NCBI GenBank assembly: GCA_910588175.1
Contig: CAJUQQ010000002.1
Coordinates: forward strand, 38,359 to 102,358
DNA: 64,000 bases
Direction: 5' to 3'
From: an uncultured Oscillibacter sp.
GTDB taxonomy: Bacteria; Bacillota; Clostridia; Oscillospirales; Oscillospiraceae
Shown in pieces: positions 47,848 through 56,628 of this stretch (position 1 is its first letter; each line of letters opens with the position of its first letter). The translations under genes and the position numbers were made by a program. The notes beneath the pieces were generated by a model that saw only the letters and a program-made list of their open reading frames with translations, searched no databases and had not been told where the DNA came from.

Positions 47848-49562
47848 GACTCTCCTCCTTCGCTCAGCAGGAAATCCGTGATCTCGGAGCCGGAGGCCAC
47901 CATGGGCCGGACCATCTCGTCGATGTCCAGGCGGCAGTCGATCACCGCCGGTTCCAAGCTCCCCAGGGCTTGGGACAGGGCGGTTTCCATGTCTGCCGCC
48001 GTCTCCACCCGGAAGCCCCGGATGCCGTAAGCCTGCGCCAGCTTCACGAAGTCCGGTCCCCGGTCCAGGGTGGTCTCGGAGTAGCGACCGCCGTAAATCA
48101 GACTTTGCCACTGGCGGACCATGCCCAGGGTGCCGTTGTTGAAGACCACGGTGATAATGGGCAGCTTGTAGTAACCCACGGTGGCCAGCTCGTGGCAGTT
48201 CATCCGGAAGCAGCCGTCCCCGGTGATGTGGAAAACCCGCTTGTCCGGATGGGCCGTCTGGGCTCCGATGGCGGCCCCCAGGCCGAAGCCCATGGTGCCG
48301 AAGCCGCCGCTGGTGAGCATCTGGCCGGGATACTGGAAGTGAAGGTATTTGATGGCCCACATCTGGTGCTGGCCCACATCCGTGGCCACAATGGCGTTCT
48401 CCGGCATCTGGACGCGGATGGTCTCCAATACCTGCTGGGGGGTCAGGTGGTCGCTGGCCTCGGCCACGGAGGGGGCCCGGAGGGGCAGGATATGGGCCTT
48501 CCAATCGCTGTGGTCGTACTGGGGCAGCTTCTCGTTCAGCATGGCCAGCACCCGCCGGGCGGAGCCGATGATGTGGTGGTCCGTCAGCACGTTTTTGTCG
48601 ATCTCCGCCCGGTCGATGTCGATCTGGACGATCTTGGCCTGCCGGGCGAAGGTGGCCGGGTTCAGGGCCACACGGTCGGAGAAACGGCAGCCCACGGCGA
48701 TCAGCAGGTCACACTCGCCGCAGGCGGTATTGGAGGCCTTGGACCCGTGCATGCCGATCATGCCGGTGGTCAGGGGGTGGCTTCCGGAGAAGCCGCCGCC
48801 GCCCATGAGGCTGATGGCCACAGGGGCGTCCAGCCGTTCGGCGAACTCCTTGAACTCCTTGTCCGCCCGGCCCAGGACAACGCCGCCGCCGCAGATGACA
48901 AAGGGCCGTTCCGCCGCCGCGATCATGTCCAGAAGGATGTCCACATCCTCCCGGCTGGGGGTGGGCTTTTTCAGCTCGTGGTCCCGGTTCAGCTCCCGCA
49001 TGCCCGCGCAGCCCCGGTTCTCCCGCCAGGGGACGAACTCGTATTCGATCTCCACGCTGGGGAAGGTCACGTCCTTCAAAAAGTCGATGAGCACCGGCCC
49101 GGGCCGCCCGCTGGCGGCCACGGCGAAGGCCTGCCGCATGACGGCGGGAATGGTGGAGGCGTCCCGGACCAGGAAGGTGGCTTTCGTAATCGGCATGGCG
49201 ATGCCGGTGATGTCCACCTCCTGGAAGGCGTCCTTGCCCAGAGTGGCCTCGGTGACGTTGCAGGTGAGGAAGACCACCGGGGAGGAATCCAGATAGGCCG
49301 TGGCGATGCCGGTGGTCAGGTTTGTGGCTCCGGGGCCGGAGGTGGCGAAGCACACGCCGACCTTTCCGGTGGACCGGGCATAGCCGTCCGCCGCGTGGGC
49401 CGCCCCCTGCTCATGGGCGGTGAGGACGTGGTGGATGCGGTCCTTGTAACGGTACAGCTCGTCATAGACGTTCAGGATTGTGCCGCCGGGGTAGCCGAAG
49501 ACGGTGTCCACCTCCTGCTCCAGCAGGCACTCCATGATGGCGGCTGTGGCTCTGATTTTCAC
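47844..49562 (-). CDS. ilvB: Acetolactate synthase catalytic subunit, copy 1
   Basis: A 572-aa thiamine-diphosphate enzyme that condenses pyruvate with pyruvate or 2-oxobutyrate. ThDP activation glutamate lies in TAHEQGAAHAADG, the FAD region is present, and the ThDP/Mg motif GDGCFRMNCHELATVGYYKLPIITVVFNN is near residue 440. Start is GTG 49562 with GGAGGAGAG upstream. It is the second of two ilvB copies in the operon and is only moderately similar to the other, so they are not a recent duplication. Confidence 0.95.
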   Translation of the reverse strand: MKIRATAAIMECLLEQEVDTVFGYPGGTILNVYDELYRYKDRIHHVLTAHEQGAAHAADGYARSTGKVGVCFATSGPGATNLTTGIATAYLDSSPVVFLTCNVTEATLGKDAFQEVDITGIAMPITKATFLVRDASTIPAVMRQAFAVAASGRPGPVLIDFLKDVTFPSVEIEYEFVPWRENRGCAGMRELNRDHELKKPTPSREDVDILLDMIAAAERPFVICGGGVVLGRADKEFKEFAERLDAPVAISLMGGGGFSGSHPLTTGMIGMHGSKASNTACGECDLLIAVGCRFSDRVALNPATFARQAKIVQIDIDRAEIDKNVLTDHHIIGSARRVLAMLNEKLPQYDHSDWKAHILPLRAPSVAEASDHLTPQQVLETIRVQMPENAIVATDVGQHQMWAIKYLHFQYPGQMLTSGGFGTMGFGLGAAIGAQTAHPDKRVFHITGDGCFRMNCHELATVGYYKLPIITVVFNNGTLGMVRQWQSLIYGGRYSETTLDRGPDFVKLAQAYGIRGFRVETAADMETALSQALGSLEPAVIDCRLDIDEMVRPMVASGSEITDFLLSEGGES

Positions 49563-49629
49563 ATTCTCTCCTCCTTGCGCCGGGAATCCCGCCCTTCGCG
49601 GCCCGGCTGGTTGTGGGGTCTTCCGGGGG

Positions 49630-50052
49630 TCACAGGAATTGGAAGAGGTTCAGGCCGATCTCCGGATCAAAGACCCGGTCCACCTGCCCGTCGATGACTT
49701 GAAGCACCAGCTCACAGGTGGCGCTGACCACGGCGCTGTTCAGGTGTCCGCCGAAGACCTCCCCCCGCTCGTTGCCCGCGCTGATGTGCAGATGGCAGTA
49801 AGGCTTGCCCTCCATGGTATTCACGGTTCCCGTCAGGGAGACAATCTCAAAGCTGCCTTGAAACTCGTTGGAGAGGTACTGCTTTTCCTCCGTCCGGAAG
49901 ACCCCCGCCGTGAAACGGCCGACAGCCCCCAGAGCCCGGACGCTGGCAAGGGCGACCCGCTCCCGGGCGGCCAGCTCCATCACCTTCTCCACGATCTCCT
50001 CGCCCTTGTCGATCCGGGCGACGATGGTGTTGCCAAATCTTCTGTAGTCCAC
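49630..50052 (-). CDS. PPC/DUF296 domain protein
   Basis: A 140-aa PPC-domain protein: YRRFGNTIVARIDKGEEIVE, ALGAVGRFTAGVF, and the metal-site signature CHLHISAGNERGEVFGGHL with conserved histidines. Bacterial members are trimers; some bind DNA in plants, but bacterial roles are unclear. Start GTG 50052 follows GGAGGCG. It sits between the two ilvBN pairs in the same direction. Confidence 0.88.
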   Translation of the reverse strand: MDYRRFGNTIVARIDKGEEIVEKVMELAARERVALASVRALGAVGRFTAGVFRTEEKQYLSNEFQGSFEIVSLTGTVNTMEGKPYCHLHISAGNERGEVFGGHLNSAVVSATCELVLQVIDGQVDRVFDPEIGLNLFQFL

Positions 50053-50064
50053 AGCCGCGCCTCC

Positions 50065-50409
50065 TCACTTCCAGATTTTCACTGCCTGCGGGTTCTCGGC
50101 CAGGCACAGGTCCCGCAGCGTCTCCAGCTCCTCGGTGTGGTCCTCCAGCGGGTCCTCGTACTCCAGCACGGCGGCCACGGAGAGCTCGAATCCCGCCTCT
50201 CCGTACTGGTTCCACAATTCCATCAGCCGCTTGTTGGGGTGTATGCCGCCGGAGAGCTTGGCCCGGAGGCTGTTGAAGCCGGCTTTTGTGTCCTTGGCGG
50301 GTCCCAGGAAGGTCTCTCCCGTTTCTTTGCATCGGAGGGAGATTACGCCCATCTCCGGGCGGCGGTTCTTCCACTCCTCCGTCAGGGCCTTTTTCTGCGC
50401 TTTATCCAT
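50065..50409 (-). CDS. GIY-YIG nuclease-like family protein
   Basis: A 114-aa small protein of a Firmicutes family usually named GIY-YIG-like (RPEMGVISLRCKETGETFLG, FNSLRAKLSGGIHPNKRLMELW, FELSVAAVLEYED). The classical GIY and YIG tyrosines are not evident (GVIS and FLG instead), so nuclease activity is doubtful. It lies within the ilv operon; the reason is not clear. Confidence 0.75.
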   Translation of the reverse strand: MDKAQKKALTEEWKNRRPEMGVISLRCKETGETFLGPAKDTKAGFNSLRAKLSGGIHPNKRLMELWNQYGEAGFELSVAAVLEYEDPLEDHTEELETLRDLCLAENPQAVKIWK

Positions 50410-50431
50410 ATCGTTTTCTGCTCCATTTACG

Positions 50432-50917
50432 TTAAATTTTTCCCCCGCCCTTTTGCAGGGCGATGACCCCGGTCCGGGCCACCTCCAGAATGTTGAAGGG
50501 GCGCATCATATCCTCGAACACATCCACCCGGTCCGGGGTGTCGGAGATCTCCAGGGTCATGGAGGTGGGGGAAATGTCCGCCGCCTTGGCCCCGCAGATG
50601 TTGCAGATGGTCATAATGTGTTCCCGGTTGTTTTTGTTGGCGCTGACTTTTATAATCATCAATTCCCGGCCAATCATGTTCCCCTCGTCCAGGGTGCGGA
50701 CCTTGATGACCTCTACCAGCTTGTTCAGCTGTTTTTCCACCTGCTCCACCACGCTGTTCCCATTGTCCACGATGATGGTCATTCGGGAGAGGGAGGGGTC
50801 GTCCGTCACGCCCACCGCCAGGGAGTCGATGTTAAAGGCCCGGCGGGAGAACAGGCTGGCCACCCGGTTCAGTACGCCCGCCCGGTTCTCCACCAAAATG
50901 GAAATCGTCTGTTTCAT
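50432..50917 (-). CDS. ilvN: Acetolactate synthase regulatory subunit, copy 2
   Basis: A 161-aa IlvN/IlvH-type subunit with an ACT domain (SILVENRAGVLNRVASLFSRRAFNIDSL) and the C-terminal domain (RELMIIKVSA, FNILEVARTGVIAL). It is 16 bases downstream of ilvB copy 2 and belongs to it. It is closer to the typical 160-aa enzymes than copy 1. Confidence 0.93.
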   Translation of the reverse strand: MKQTISILVENRAGVLNRVASLFSRRAFNIDSLAVGVTDDPSLSRMTIIVDNGNSVVEQVEKQLNKLVEVIKVRTLDEGNMIGRELMIIKVSANKNNREHIMTICNICGAKAADISPTSMTLEISDTPDRVDVFEDMMRPFNILEVARTGVIALQKGGGKI

Positions 50918-50933
50918 CCGTCGCTCCTCCCAT

Positions 50934-52565
50934 TCAGTCTGTGGTCTTCCACGCGGGGCTTACCTCCGCGATCAGGAGGCAGGGGCCCTCTTTCGCCAGG
51001 AAGCGGTCCAGGGTCTCCTCCACCCGCGCCTCGTCCCGGAGGGTCAGGCTGGGAATGCCGTAGGCGGCGGCGACGGCGGCGAAGTCCGGATCTCCCTCCA
51101 GACGCACGCCGAAGGGGCCGTGGTAGGGCTCCTTGCTCTGGATCTGGTTCACAAGGCCCAGGACCCCGTTGCGGAAGAGGAGGATTTTCAGGTCAAAGCC
51201 CCCGGCCTTCACGGCGGCCAGCTCGTTCATGGACATCTGGAAGGAGCCGTCGCCGCAGACGGCCACTACCTGCCGCTGGGGGTCCGCGGTCTTCACGCCC
51301 ACGGCGCAGGGAATGGCGTAGCCCATGGTCCCCAGGCCGCCGCTGGTCAGGAAGCGGGCCCCGTTGAGCCGCAGGTGCTTGCACGCCCAGATTTGATTCT
51401 GCCCCACGTCCACGCAGACGGCGGCGTCCTCTCTCAAGCGCTCCCCCAGAAGCCGCAGGAGGCGGCCCGGGAAGACGTATCCGTCCTTGGTGGGATAGCC
51501 CCGGCCCAGGTTCGTCCGGCGGAGGTCCTGGAGGGACTCCCGCCACTCCCCGCAGTCCGCCTTGGCCCCTCGCTCCATGAGCTGCTGGAGAATCACCTTG
51601 GCGTTCCCCACCAGGGGGAGGGTGGACTGCATGTTCTTTCCAATCTCGGCGGGGTCCACGTCGATGTGGATGTTGGCCATCCGCTTTTGAATCTCGTCCG
51701 GGGAGACGATGGCCCGGTCCGCCACCCGGGTGCCGATCATGATGAGGAGGTCCGACTTCACCAGGGCCTTGTTGGCCGTGTTGTTTCCGTGGGCCCCGAT
51801 CATGCCCATGTTCAGCGGGTGCTCCGTGGGCAGAAGGGAGAGGCCCATCATCGTCGTCACCACCGGGATGCCGGTGCTCTCGGCGAAGGTCCGCAGCTCC
51901 TCCTCCGCGTGGGCCAGGAACACGCCGCCTCCGGCGCAGATCACCGGCTTCTGGGCCATGCCGATGGCCGCGGCCACGTTGGAAATCTGTTTGTCGTTGC
52001 CCCGGACGCTGGGGTTATAGCCCCGGATACGGACTTCCTCCGGGAAGGTCACGCCGGTGACCAGCTGCTCCTGCACGTCCACGGGGATGTCGATGAGCAC
52101 CGGGCCGGGCCGGCCGGTGGAGGCGATGTGGAACGCCTCCTTGAGGACCACCGGCAGCTGGGCGGCGTCCTTCACCAGATAGCAGTGCTTGGTAAAGGGG
52201 GTCACCGCCCCGGTGATGTCCACCTCCTGAAAGATGTCCCGTCCCAGGAGGTTGGAGGGCACCTGTCCCGTGACGGCCACCAGGGGGATGGAGTCCATAT
52301 AGGCCGTGGCCACGCCGGTGATGAGGTTTGTGGCTCCCGGGCCGGAGGTGACGATGCAAACCCCCGTCTTTCCCGTCACCCGGGCGTAGCCGGAGGCCAT
52401 GTGCCCGGCGTTCTGCTCCGTGCGGACCAGGGTGTAGTCCATGTTCGGGTCCTCCCGCAGGGCGTCGGCGATGGGGCAGATGGTGGCCCCGGCGTAGCCG
52501 AAGACCCGCTCCACGCCCTCCCGGGCCAGGCCCTCCATTAAGATCTGCGCGCCTGTCATTTCCAT
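50934..52565 (-). CDS. ilvB: Acetolactate synthase catalytic subunit, copy 2
   Basis: A 543-aa catalytic subunit, first structural gene of the operon. The catalytic glutamate is in VRTEQNAGHMASGYARVTG, with TSGPGATNLITGVATAYMDS and the ThDP motif GDGSFQMSMNELAAVKAGGFDLKI. AAGGAGCGGTCAAGT precedes ATG 52565. Upstream lies a leader peptide and attenuator. The two catalytic subunits may differ in substrate preference or feedback control. Confidence 0.95.
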   Translation of the reverse strand: MEMTGAQILMEGLAREGVERVFGYAGATICPIADALREDPNMDYTLVRTEQNAGHMASGYARVTGKTGVCIVTSGPGATNLITGVATAYMDSIPLVAVTGQVPSNLLGRDIFQEVDITGAVTPFTKHCYLVKDAAQLPVVLKEAFHIASTGRPGPVLIDIPVDVQEQLVTGVTFPEEVRIRGYNPSVRGNDKQISNVAAAIGMAQKPVICAGGGVFLAHAEEELRTFAESTGIPVVTTMMGLSLLPTEHPLNMGMIGAHGNNTANKALVKSDLLIMIGTRVADRAIVSPDEIQKRMANIHIDVDPAEIGKNMQSTLPLVGNAKVILQQLMERGAKADCGEWRESLQDLRRTNLGRGYPTKDGYVFPGRLLRLLGERLREDAAVCVDVGQNQIWACKHLRLNGARFLTSGGLGTMGYAIPCAVGVKTADPQRQVVAVCGDGSFQMSMNELAAVKAGGFDLKILLFRNGVLGLVNQIQSKEPYHGPFGVRLEGDPDFAAVAAAYGIPSLTLRDEARVEETLDRFLAKEGPCLLIAEVSPAWKTTD

Positions 52566-52595
52566 ACTTGACCGCTCCTTTTGCCGTGGTGTCGA

Positions 52596-52636
52596 AAAAC
52601 AAATAAGCCCGTGTCCCTCGTCGGGTCACGGACTTG
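52596..52636 (-). terminator. ilv attenuator-type terminator
   Basis: On the minus strand CCGTGACCC-GACGA-GGGACACGG (one mismatch) is followed by GCTTATTTGTTTTT. It lies between the leader peptide and ilvB copy 2, where a transcription attenuator is expected. Confidence 0.75.
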
Positions 52637-52664
52637 CAAGAGTTCCGGTTTTGGGGCCGGCGGT

Positions 52665-52814
52665 TTACGGCGTCCTGTGGGAGAAACCGCTCGTCGCGCC
52701 CTTGTTTCGCGCATGACCAAACGCACTATTCTTTTTCGGTACCAAGGCTACCAGTACCAGAACCAGAATAATGTGCAGGCCCAGGATGCTGTTCAGAGCA
52801 GTGTTTGTCAACAT
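52665..52814 (-). CDS. ilvL: ilv operon leader peptide
   Basis: A 49-codon ORF with a GGGGGG-type ribosome site about 28 bases after the promoter start. Residues 10-25 are almost only Ile, Leu and Val (ILGLHIILVLVLVALV), then a basic, polar tail. A run of codons for the pathway end products before an intrinsic terminator is the hallmark of ribosome-mediated attenuation as in enteric ilvL. Low Leu/Ile/Val-tRNA charging would stall the ribosome and prevent the terminator. No T-box motif is present. The 30-codon tail after the control codons is longer than usual. Confidence 0.75.
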   Translation of the reverse strand: MLTNTALNSILGLHIILVLVLVALVPKKNSAFGHARNKGATSGFSHRTP

Positions 52815-52847
52815 GGGATTTCCCCCCGCCGCTTGTCTTGTTTTGAT

Positions 52848-52876
52848 ATTATACCGGCCTGTTTCGTAAAGCGCAA
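52848..52876 (-). promoter_or_regulatory. ilv operon promoter
   Basis: On the minus strand TTGCGC (52871-52876), 17 bp, perfect TATAAT (52848-52853). The leader to ilvB is about 275 bases. Confidence 0.7.
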
Positions 52877-53091
52877 CAAAAAAATGGGACGCGCCGTGTT
52901 TTCCGGATGATTTCACGAAAAATACTGGATTTTTTTCGCCTGCTCTCGTGAAAAACGACGGAGCTTTTCCCAGAATCCGGCATCGGACAGCCTCTCTCTT
53001 TTGCAGACAACGCCGTTTGCAGCTTTTTTCCACTTGCGGCGGAGGGGAGAGAGGCTTATAATGATGAAAACGGAAAAAGGAGAGATTGTGT

Positions 53092-54363
53092 ATGAAAAAG
53101 CTGCTGTCCCTGCTTCTGACCCTGGCGCTGTGCGCGGCGCTGTGCGTCCCCGCCCTGGCGGCGGAGTTCTCCGACGTGCCTGCCAGCCACACCTTCCACG
53201 ACGCCATTCAGGACTGCGCCGCCAAGGGCATCACCTCCGGTTATTCCGACGGGTCCTTCAAGCCCGCCAACTCCGTCACCCGGGCCCAGTTCTGTGTCAT
53301 GCTGTCCCGGGCCTTCTACCCGGACGCCGTCAAGGAGAACAGCACGGAGTCCAACAAGAAGCTGGGCTGGTTCGTCCCCAACACGGAGGCCCTGTCCCAG
53401 GCCGGGGTCCTCAAGGACACCAGCTTTACGGCCGACTACCGGGATGCCGGGGCCATGGACCGGCCCATCAGCCGCTATGACATGGCCCAGCTCATGACCA
53501 ACATCATGGCCCAAAAGGGCGCTTCCGCCGGTGAGGAGGAGAGAGCCGCCGCCGCGGAAAAAATCGCCGACTGGGACGCCATCCACGACGAGTACCGGGA
53601 CGCGGTATCCAACGTGTACGCCCTGGGCATCATCGGAGGCTATTCCGACGGGACCTTCAGCGGCACGGTCACCATGAACCGGGGCCAGGGCTGCGTGGTG
53701 ATCTACCGCATGGCGCAGTATGTCCTTGATGAGGACAAGACCTCCGAGCCGGAGCCTGAATCCCCGGCGGAGACTCCCGCTGAGAAGGCCCCGGACAAGA
53801 CCCCCTCAGAGACTCCCGCCGGGAAAAATCCTGACCAGACCCCCTCAGAGACTCCCGCCGGGAAAAATCCCGACCAGACTCCCTCAGAGACTCCCTCTGA
53901 AAAAACTCCCGACCCGGCCCCCGAAAAGACTGAGACGCCGGAGGAGCCTCCCGTCCAGACCCCCGCGCCCAGCGGCAGTGATCTCCTGTCCACGCGCCAG
54001 GGTGTGCTGGAGCTGGTCAACGCCGCCCGGGCGGAGAATGGCAAGTCCCCCCTGACTCTGAACGACAGCCTTTGCGCCGTGGCCCAGCTCCGGGCGGAGG
54101 AAATCGTCCAGTCCTTCTCCCACACCCGGCCCAACGGAAACAGCTGCTTTACCGCCATTCAGGAGGCGGGCATCTCCGGCGGGGCCATGGGCGAGAACAT
54201 CGCCGCCGGGCAGAACTCTCCGGCTTCCGTCATGAATTCCTGGATGAATTCCGAAGGACACCGGGCCAATATCCTGAGCGGAGACTTTACCTCCATTGGC
54301 ATCGGCTATGTGAAGTCCGGCTCCGGTTACGGGCATTACTGGGTGCAGATGTTCATGGGCTGA
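53092..54363 (+). CDS. Secreted SLH-CAP protein
   Basis: A 423-aa exported protein. The signal peptide is residues 1-24. Two or three S-layer homology modules follow (FSDVPASHTFHDAIQDCAA, ITSGYSDGSFKP, IIGGYSDGTFSG), which bind secondary wall polymers. A Pro/Thr/Ser/Glu linker (about 215-300) contains repeats of a 13-residue unit (TPSETPAGKNPDQ, two copies plus a partial). The C-terminal CAP/SCP domain has LELVNAARAENGKSPL, SFSHTRPNG, GENIAAG and SWMNSEGHRANIL. CAP proteins are secreted in many Clostridia with unclear activity. The start at 53092 follows AAAGGAGAG. Confidence 0.92.
   Translation: MKKLLSLLLTLALCAALCVPALAAEFSDVPASHTFHDAIQDCAAKGITSGYSDGSFKPANSVTRAQFCVMLSRAFYPDAVKENSTESNKKLGWFVPNTEALSQAGVLKDTSFTADYRDAGAMDRPISRYDMAQLMTNIMAQKGASAGEEERAAAAEKIADWDAIHDEYRDAVSNVYALGIIGGYSDGTFSGTVTMNRGQGCVVIYRMAQYVLDEDKTSEPEPESPAETPAEKAPDKTPSETPAGKNPDQTPSETPAGKNPDQTPSETPSEKTPDPAPEKTETPEEPPVQTPAPSGSDLLSTRQGVLELVNAARAENGKSPLTLNDSLCAVAQLRAEEIVQSFSHTRPNGNSCFTAIQEAGISGGAMGENIAAGQNSPASVMNSWMNSEGHRANILSGDFTSIGIGYVKSGSGYGHYWVQMFMG
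53806..53900 (+). repeat. 39-bp tandem repeat in the SLH-CAP linker
   Basis: Two nearly identical 39-bp units and a partial third encode TPSETPAGKNPDQ. Copy number in such linkers often varies between strains. Confidence 0.8.
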
Positions 54364-54376
54364 TCGCCAGAGCGAA

Positions 54377-54411
54377 CAAAAAGGACCGCCCCGCAGGGCG
54401 GTCCTTTTTTG
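54377..54411. terminator. Bidirectional terminator, SLH-CAP/arcC
   Basis: The stem AAGGACCGCCC/GGGCGGTCCTT has AAAAA before and TTTTTT after, between convergent genes. Confidence 0.9.
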
Positions 54412-54418
54412 CCGGTGC

Positions 54419-55360
54419 TTACGCGGTGATAGTGGTGCCGGTTTCTCCGGCGACGCCCGCCCCCGCCTTTTCCAGCAGGGTGATGAGGGCTTTCCGGCCC
54501 GGGCGGGACTCGGCGAACTGTACCGCCGCCTGGACCTTGGGCAGCATGGACCCGGGGGCGAACTGGCCCTCGTCCATGTAGCGCCGGGCCTCCTCGGGAG
54601 TCAGGCTGTCCAGCCATCTCTGGTCCGGCTTGCCGAAGTTCACCGCCACCTTTTCCACGGCGGTAAGGATGATCAGCCGGTCGGCGTTCAGCTGCTCGGC
54701 CATTTTCTCGCTGGCGAAGTCCTTGTCAATGACCGCCGCCGCGCCCTTGAGGTGGTGCCCCTCGGTCTTGAAAACGGGGATGCCGCCGCCGCCGCAGGCC
54801 ACCACCACCAGGCCCGCCTCCACCATGTCCTGAATGGACTGGATTTCCACGATGGATACCGGCTTGGGAGAGGCCACCACCCGGCGGTAGCCCCGCCCGG
54901 CGTCCTCGACAACCTTGTAATCCCGCTCCTTCACCAGGGCGTCGGCCTCCTCCTTGGTCATGAAGGCGCCGATGGGCTTGGTGGGATTCTGGAAGGCCGG
55001 GTCGGCCGGGTCCACCTCTACCTGGGTGAGAACGGTGGCCACGCCCTTGTTGATGCCCCGGTCCAGCAGCTCCTCCCGCAGGCCGTTCTGAAGGTCATAG
55101 CCAATATAGCCCTGGCTCATGGCGACGCAGACGGACAGGGGACAGGGGATATATTTCTCCGGGTCGGACCGGGTCAGCTCGGTCATGGCGTTTTGAATCA
55201 TGCCCACCTGGGGGCCGTTGCCGTGAGCAATGACCACCTGGTGTCCCTGCTCGATGAGGTCCACAATGGCCTTGGCGGTCTGCTTCACCGCGATCATCTG
55301 CTCCGGCAGATTATTGCCCAGGGCGTTTCCGCCCAAGGCGATGACGATACGTTCCGGCAT
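54419..55360 (-). CDS. arcC: Carbamate kinase
   Basis: ArcC makes ATP and carbamate from carbamoyl phosphate and ADP. The 313-aa enzyme has IALGGNALG, VVIAHGNGPQVGMIQNAM, VVACGGGGIPV and the C-terminal GSMLPKVQAAVQFAE motif. The start at 55360 follows GAGGTGACC. It is 13 bases downstream of ygeW, so carbamoyl phosphate released by the YgeW reaction can be turned into ATP. Confidence 0.96.
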   Translation of the reverse strand: MPERIVIALGGNALGNNLPEQMIAVKQTAKAIVDLIEQGHQVVIAHGNGPQVGMIQNAMTELTRSDPEKYIPCPLSVCVAMSQGYIGYDLQNGLREELLDRGINKGVATVLTQVEVDPADPAFQNPTKPIGAFMTKEEADALVKERDYKVVEDAGRGYRRVVASPKPVSIVEIQSIQDMVEAGLVVVACGGGGIPVFKTEGHHLKGAAAVIDKDFASEKMAEQLNADRLIILTAVEKVAVNFGKPDQRWLDSLTPEEARRYMDEGQFAPGSMLPKVQAAVQFAESRPGRKALITLLEKAGAGVAGETGTTITA

Positions 55361-55373
55361 GGCGGGTCACCTC

Positions 55374-56564
55374 TCAGAAGAACTTGCGCTTGTCCGCGGC
55401 GTCCAGGGCCATGAGCGCGCCCACGGGGTCCTTGACCTTGCTCATCATGATCATCGCGGCGATGACATAGGGCTTGTAGCTGGCTTCCTTGTACAGGGGC
55501 ACCAGGTACCGGTCGAAGACGGAGTTGTCCACCTCGCCCTCGGGGCAGCTGAGGCCGGTGATGTCGGCGGGGAGGCAGTGGAGGTACAGGGCGGAGCCGT
55601 TGCGGGTCCGCTTCATCATCTCCTCGGAACAGGTCCAGTTCTTGTGCTGGGCGTTCTGGGCCAGGAGCTTCTTCTCCAGCTCGTCGATGCCCGCCTGGTC
55701 CCCGGCCTGATAGAGCTTGGTCCGCTCCTCCATGGCGGCGAAGGGCGCCCAGCTCTTGGGATACACGATGTCCGCGTCCTGGAAGGCCTCTTCCATGGTG
55801 GCCACCTTCTTGTAGCTTCCGCCGGTGGCGGCGGCGTTCTTCCGGGCGATCTCCTCCACCTCGGGCATCACGTCATAGCCCTCGGGATGGGCCAGGACCA
55901 CATCCATGCCGAAGCGGGTCATCAGGCCGATGACGCCCTGGGGAACGGACAGGGGCTTGCCGTAGGAGGGGGAGTAGGCCCAGGTCATGGCGATTTTCTT
56001 GCCCTTGAGGTTCTCCACGCCGCCGAACTGGTGGATGATGTGGAGCATGTCGGCCATGCACTGGGTGGGGTGGTCCACGTCGCACTGGAGGTTTACCAGG
56101 GTGGGCTGCTGCTCCAGGATGCCGTCCCGGTAGCCCTCCTTCACCGCGTCCATGAAGGTCTTCTGGTATTTGTGGCCCTCGCCGATGAACATGTCGTCCC
56201 GGATGCCGATGACATCCGCCATGAAGGAGACCATGTTGGCGGTCTCACGGACGGTCTCGCCGTGGGCGATCTGGGATTTCTTCTCGTCCAGGTCTTGGAC
56301 GTTCAGGCCCAGCAGGTTGCAGGCGGAGGCGAAGGAGAAGCGGGTCCGGGTGGAGTTGTCCCGGAAGATGGAGATGCCAAGGCCGGAGTCGAAAATCCGG
56401 GTGGACTTGTTCCGCTCCCGGAGATCCCGGAGAGCGTCGGCCACGGTGAAGATGGCGTCCAGCTCCTCGTCGGTCTTGTCCCAGGTCCAGTAGAAGTCGG
56501 ACTTGTACATGTTGTTGATGTGCAGCTTCTCCAAGTGCTGCGCCAGCTCGATGGTCTTAGACAT
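55374..56564 (-). CDS. ygeW: Knotted carbamoyltransferase YgeW
   Basis: A 396-aa member of the aspartate/ornithine carbamoyltransferase superfamily, YgeW clade. The carbamoyl-phosphate motif is FRDNSTRTRFSF and the HPTQ loop is present (DVDHPTQCMADML). The second-substrate region HCLPADITG differs from ornithine and aspartate enzymes. The native substrate is unsettled; ygeW is among the genes reported as needed for anaerobic purine/urate use in gut bacteria. AAGGAGATTTTCGAT precedes the start. It lies between ygeY and arcC. Confidence 0.94.
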   Translation of the reverse strand: MSKTIELAQHLEKLHINNMYKSDFYWTWDKTDEELDAIFTVADALRDLRERNKSTRIFDSGLGISIFRDNSTRTRFSFASACNLLGLNVQDLDEKKSQIAHGETVRETANMVSFMADVIGIRDDMFIGEGHKYQKTFMDAVKEGYRDGILEQQPTLVNLQCDVDHPTQCMADMLHIIHQFGGVENLKGKKIAMTWAYSPSYGKPLSVPQGVIGLMTRFGMDVVLAHPEGYDVMPEVEEIARKNAAATGGSYKKVATMEEAFQDADIVYPKSWAPFAAMEERTKLYQAGDQAGIDELEKKLLAQNAQHKNWTCSEEMMKRTRNGSALYLHCLPADITGLSCPEGEVDNSVFDRYLVPLYKEASYKPYVIAAMIMMSKVKDPVGALMALDAADKRKFF

Positions 56565-56628
56565 ATCGAAAATCTCCTTATATTATTATATTTAGTTTGT
56601 CTCCTGTCTTCGGGGGATAGGGGGTGCG

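Noticed and set aside
52566..52847. T-box riboswitch before ilvB
   Set aside because: There is no AGGGTGGNACCGCG motif; the leader-peptide arrangement explains the region better.
53806..53900. CRISPR-like direct repeats
   Set aside because: The 39-bp units are contiguous, in frame, and encode a Pro/Thr/Ser linker; there are no spacers.
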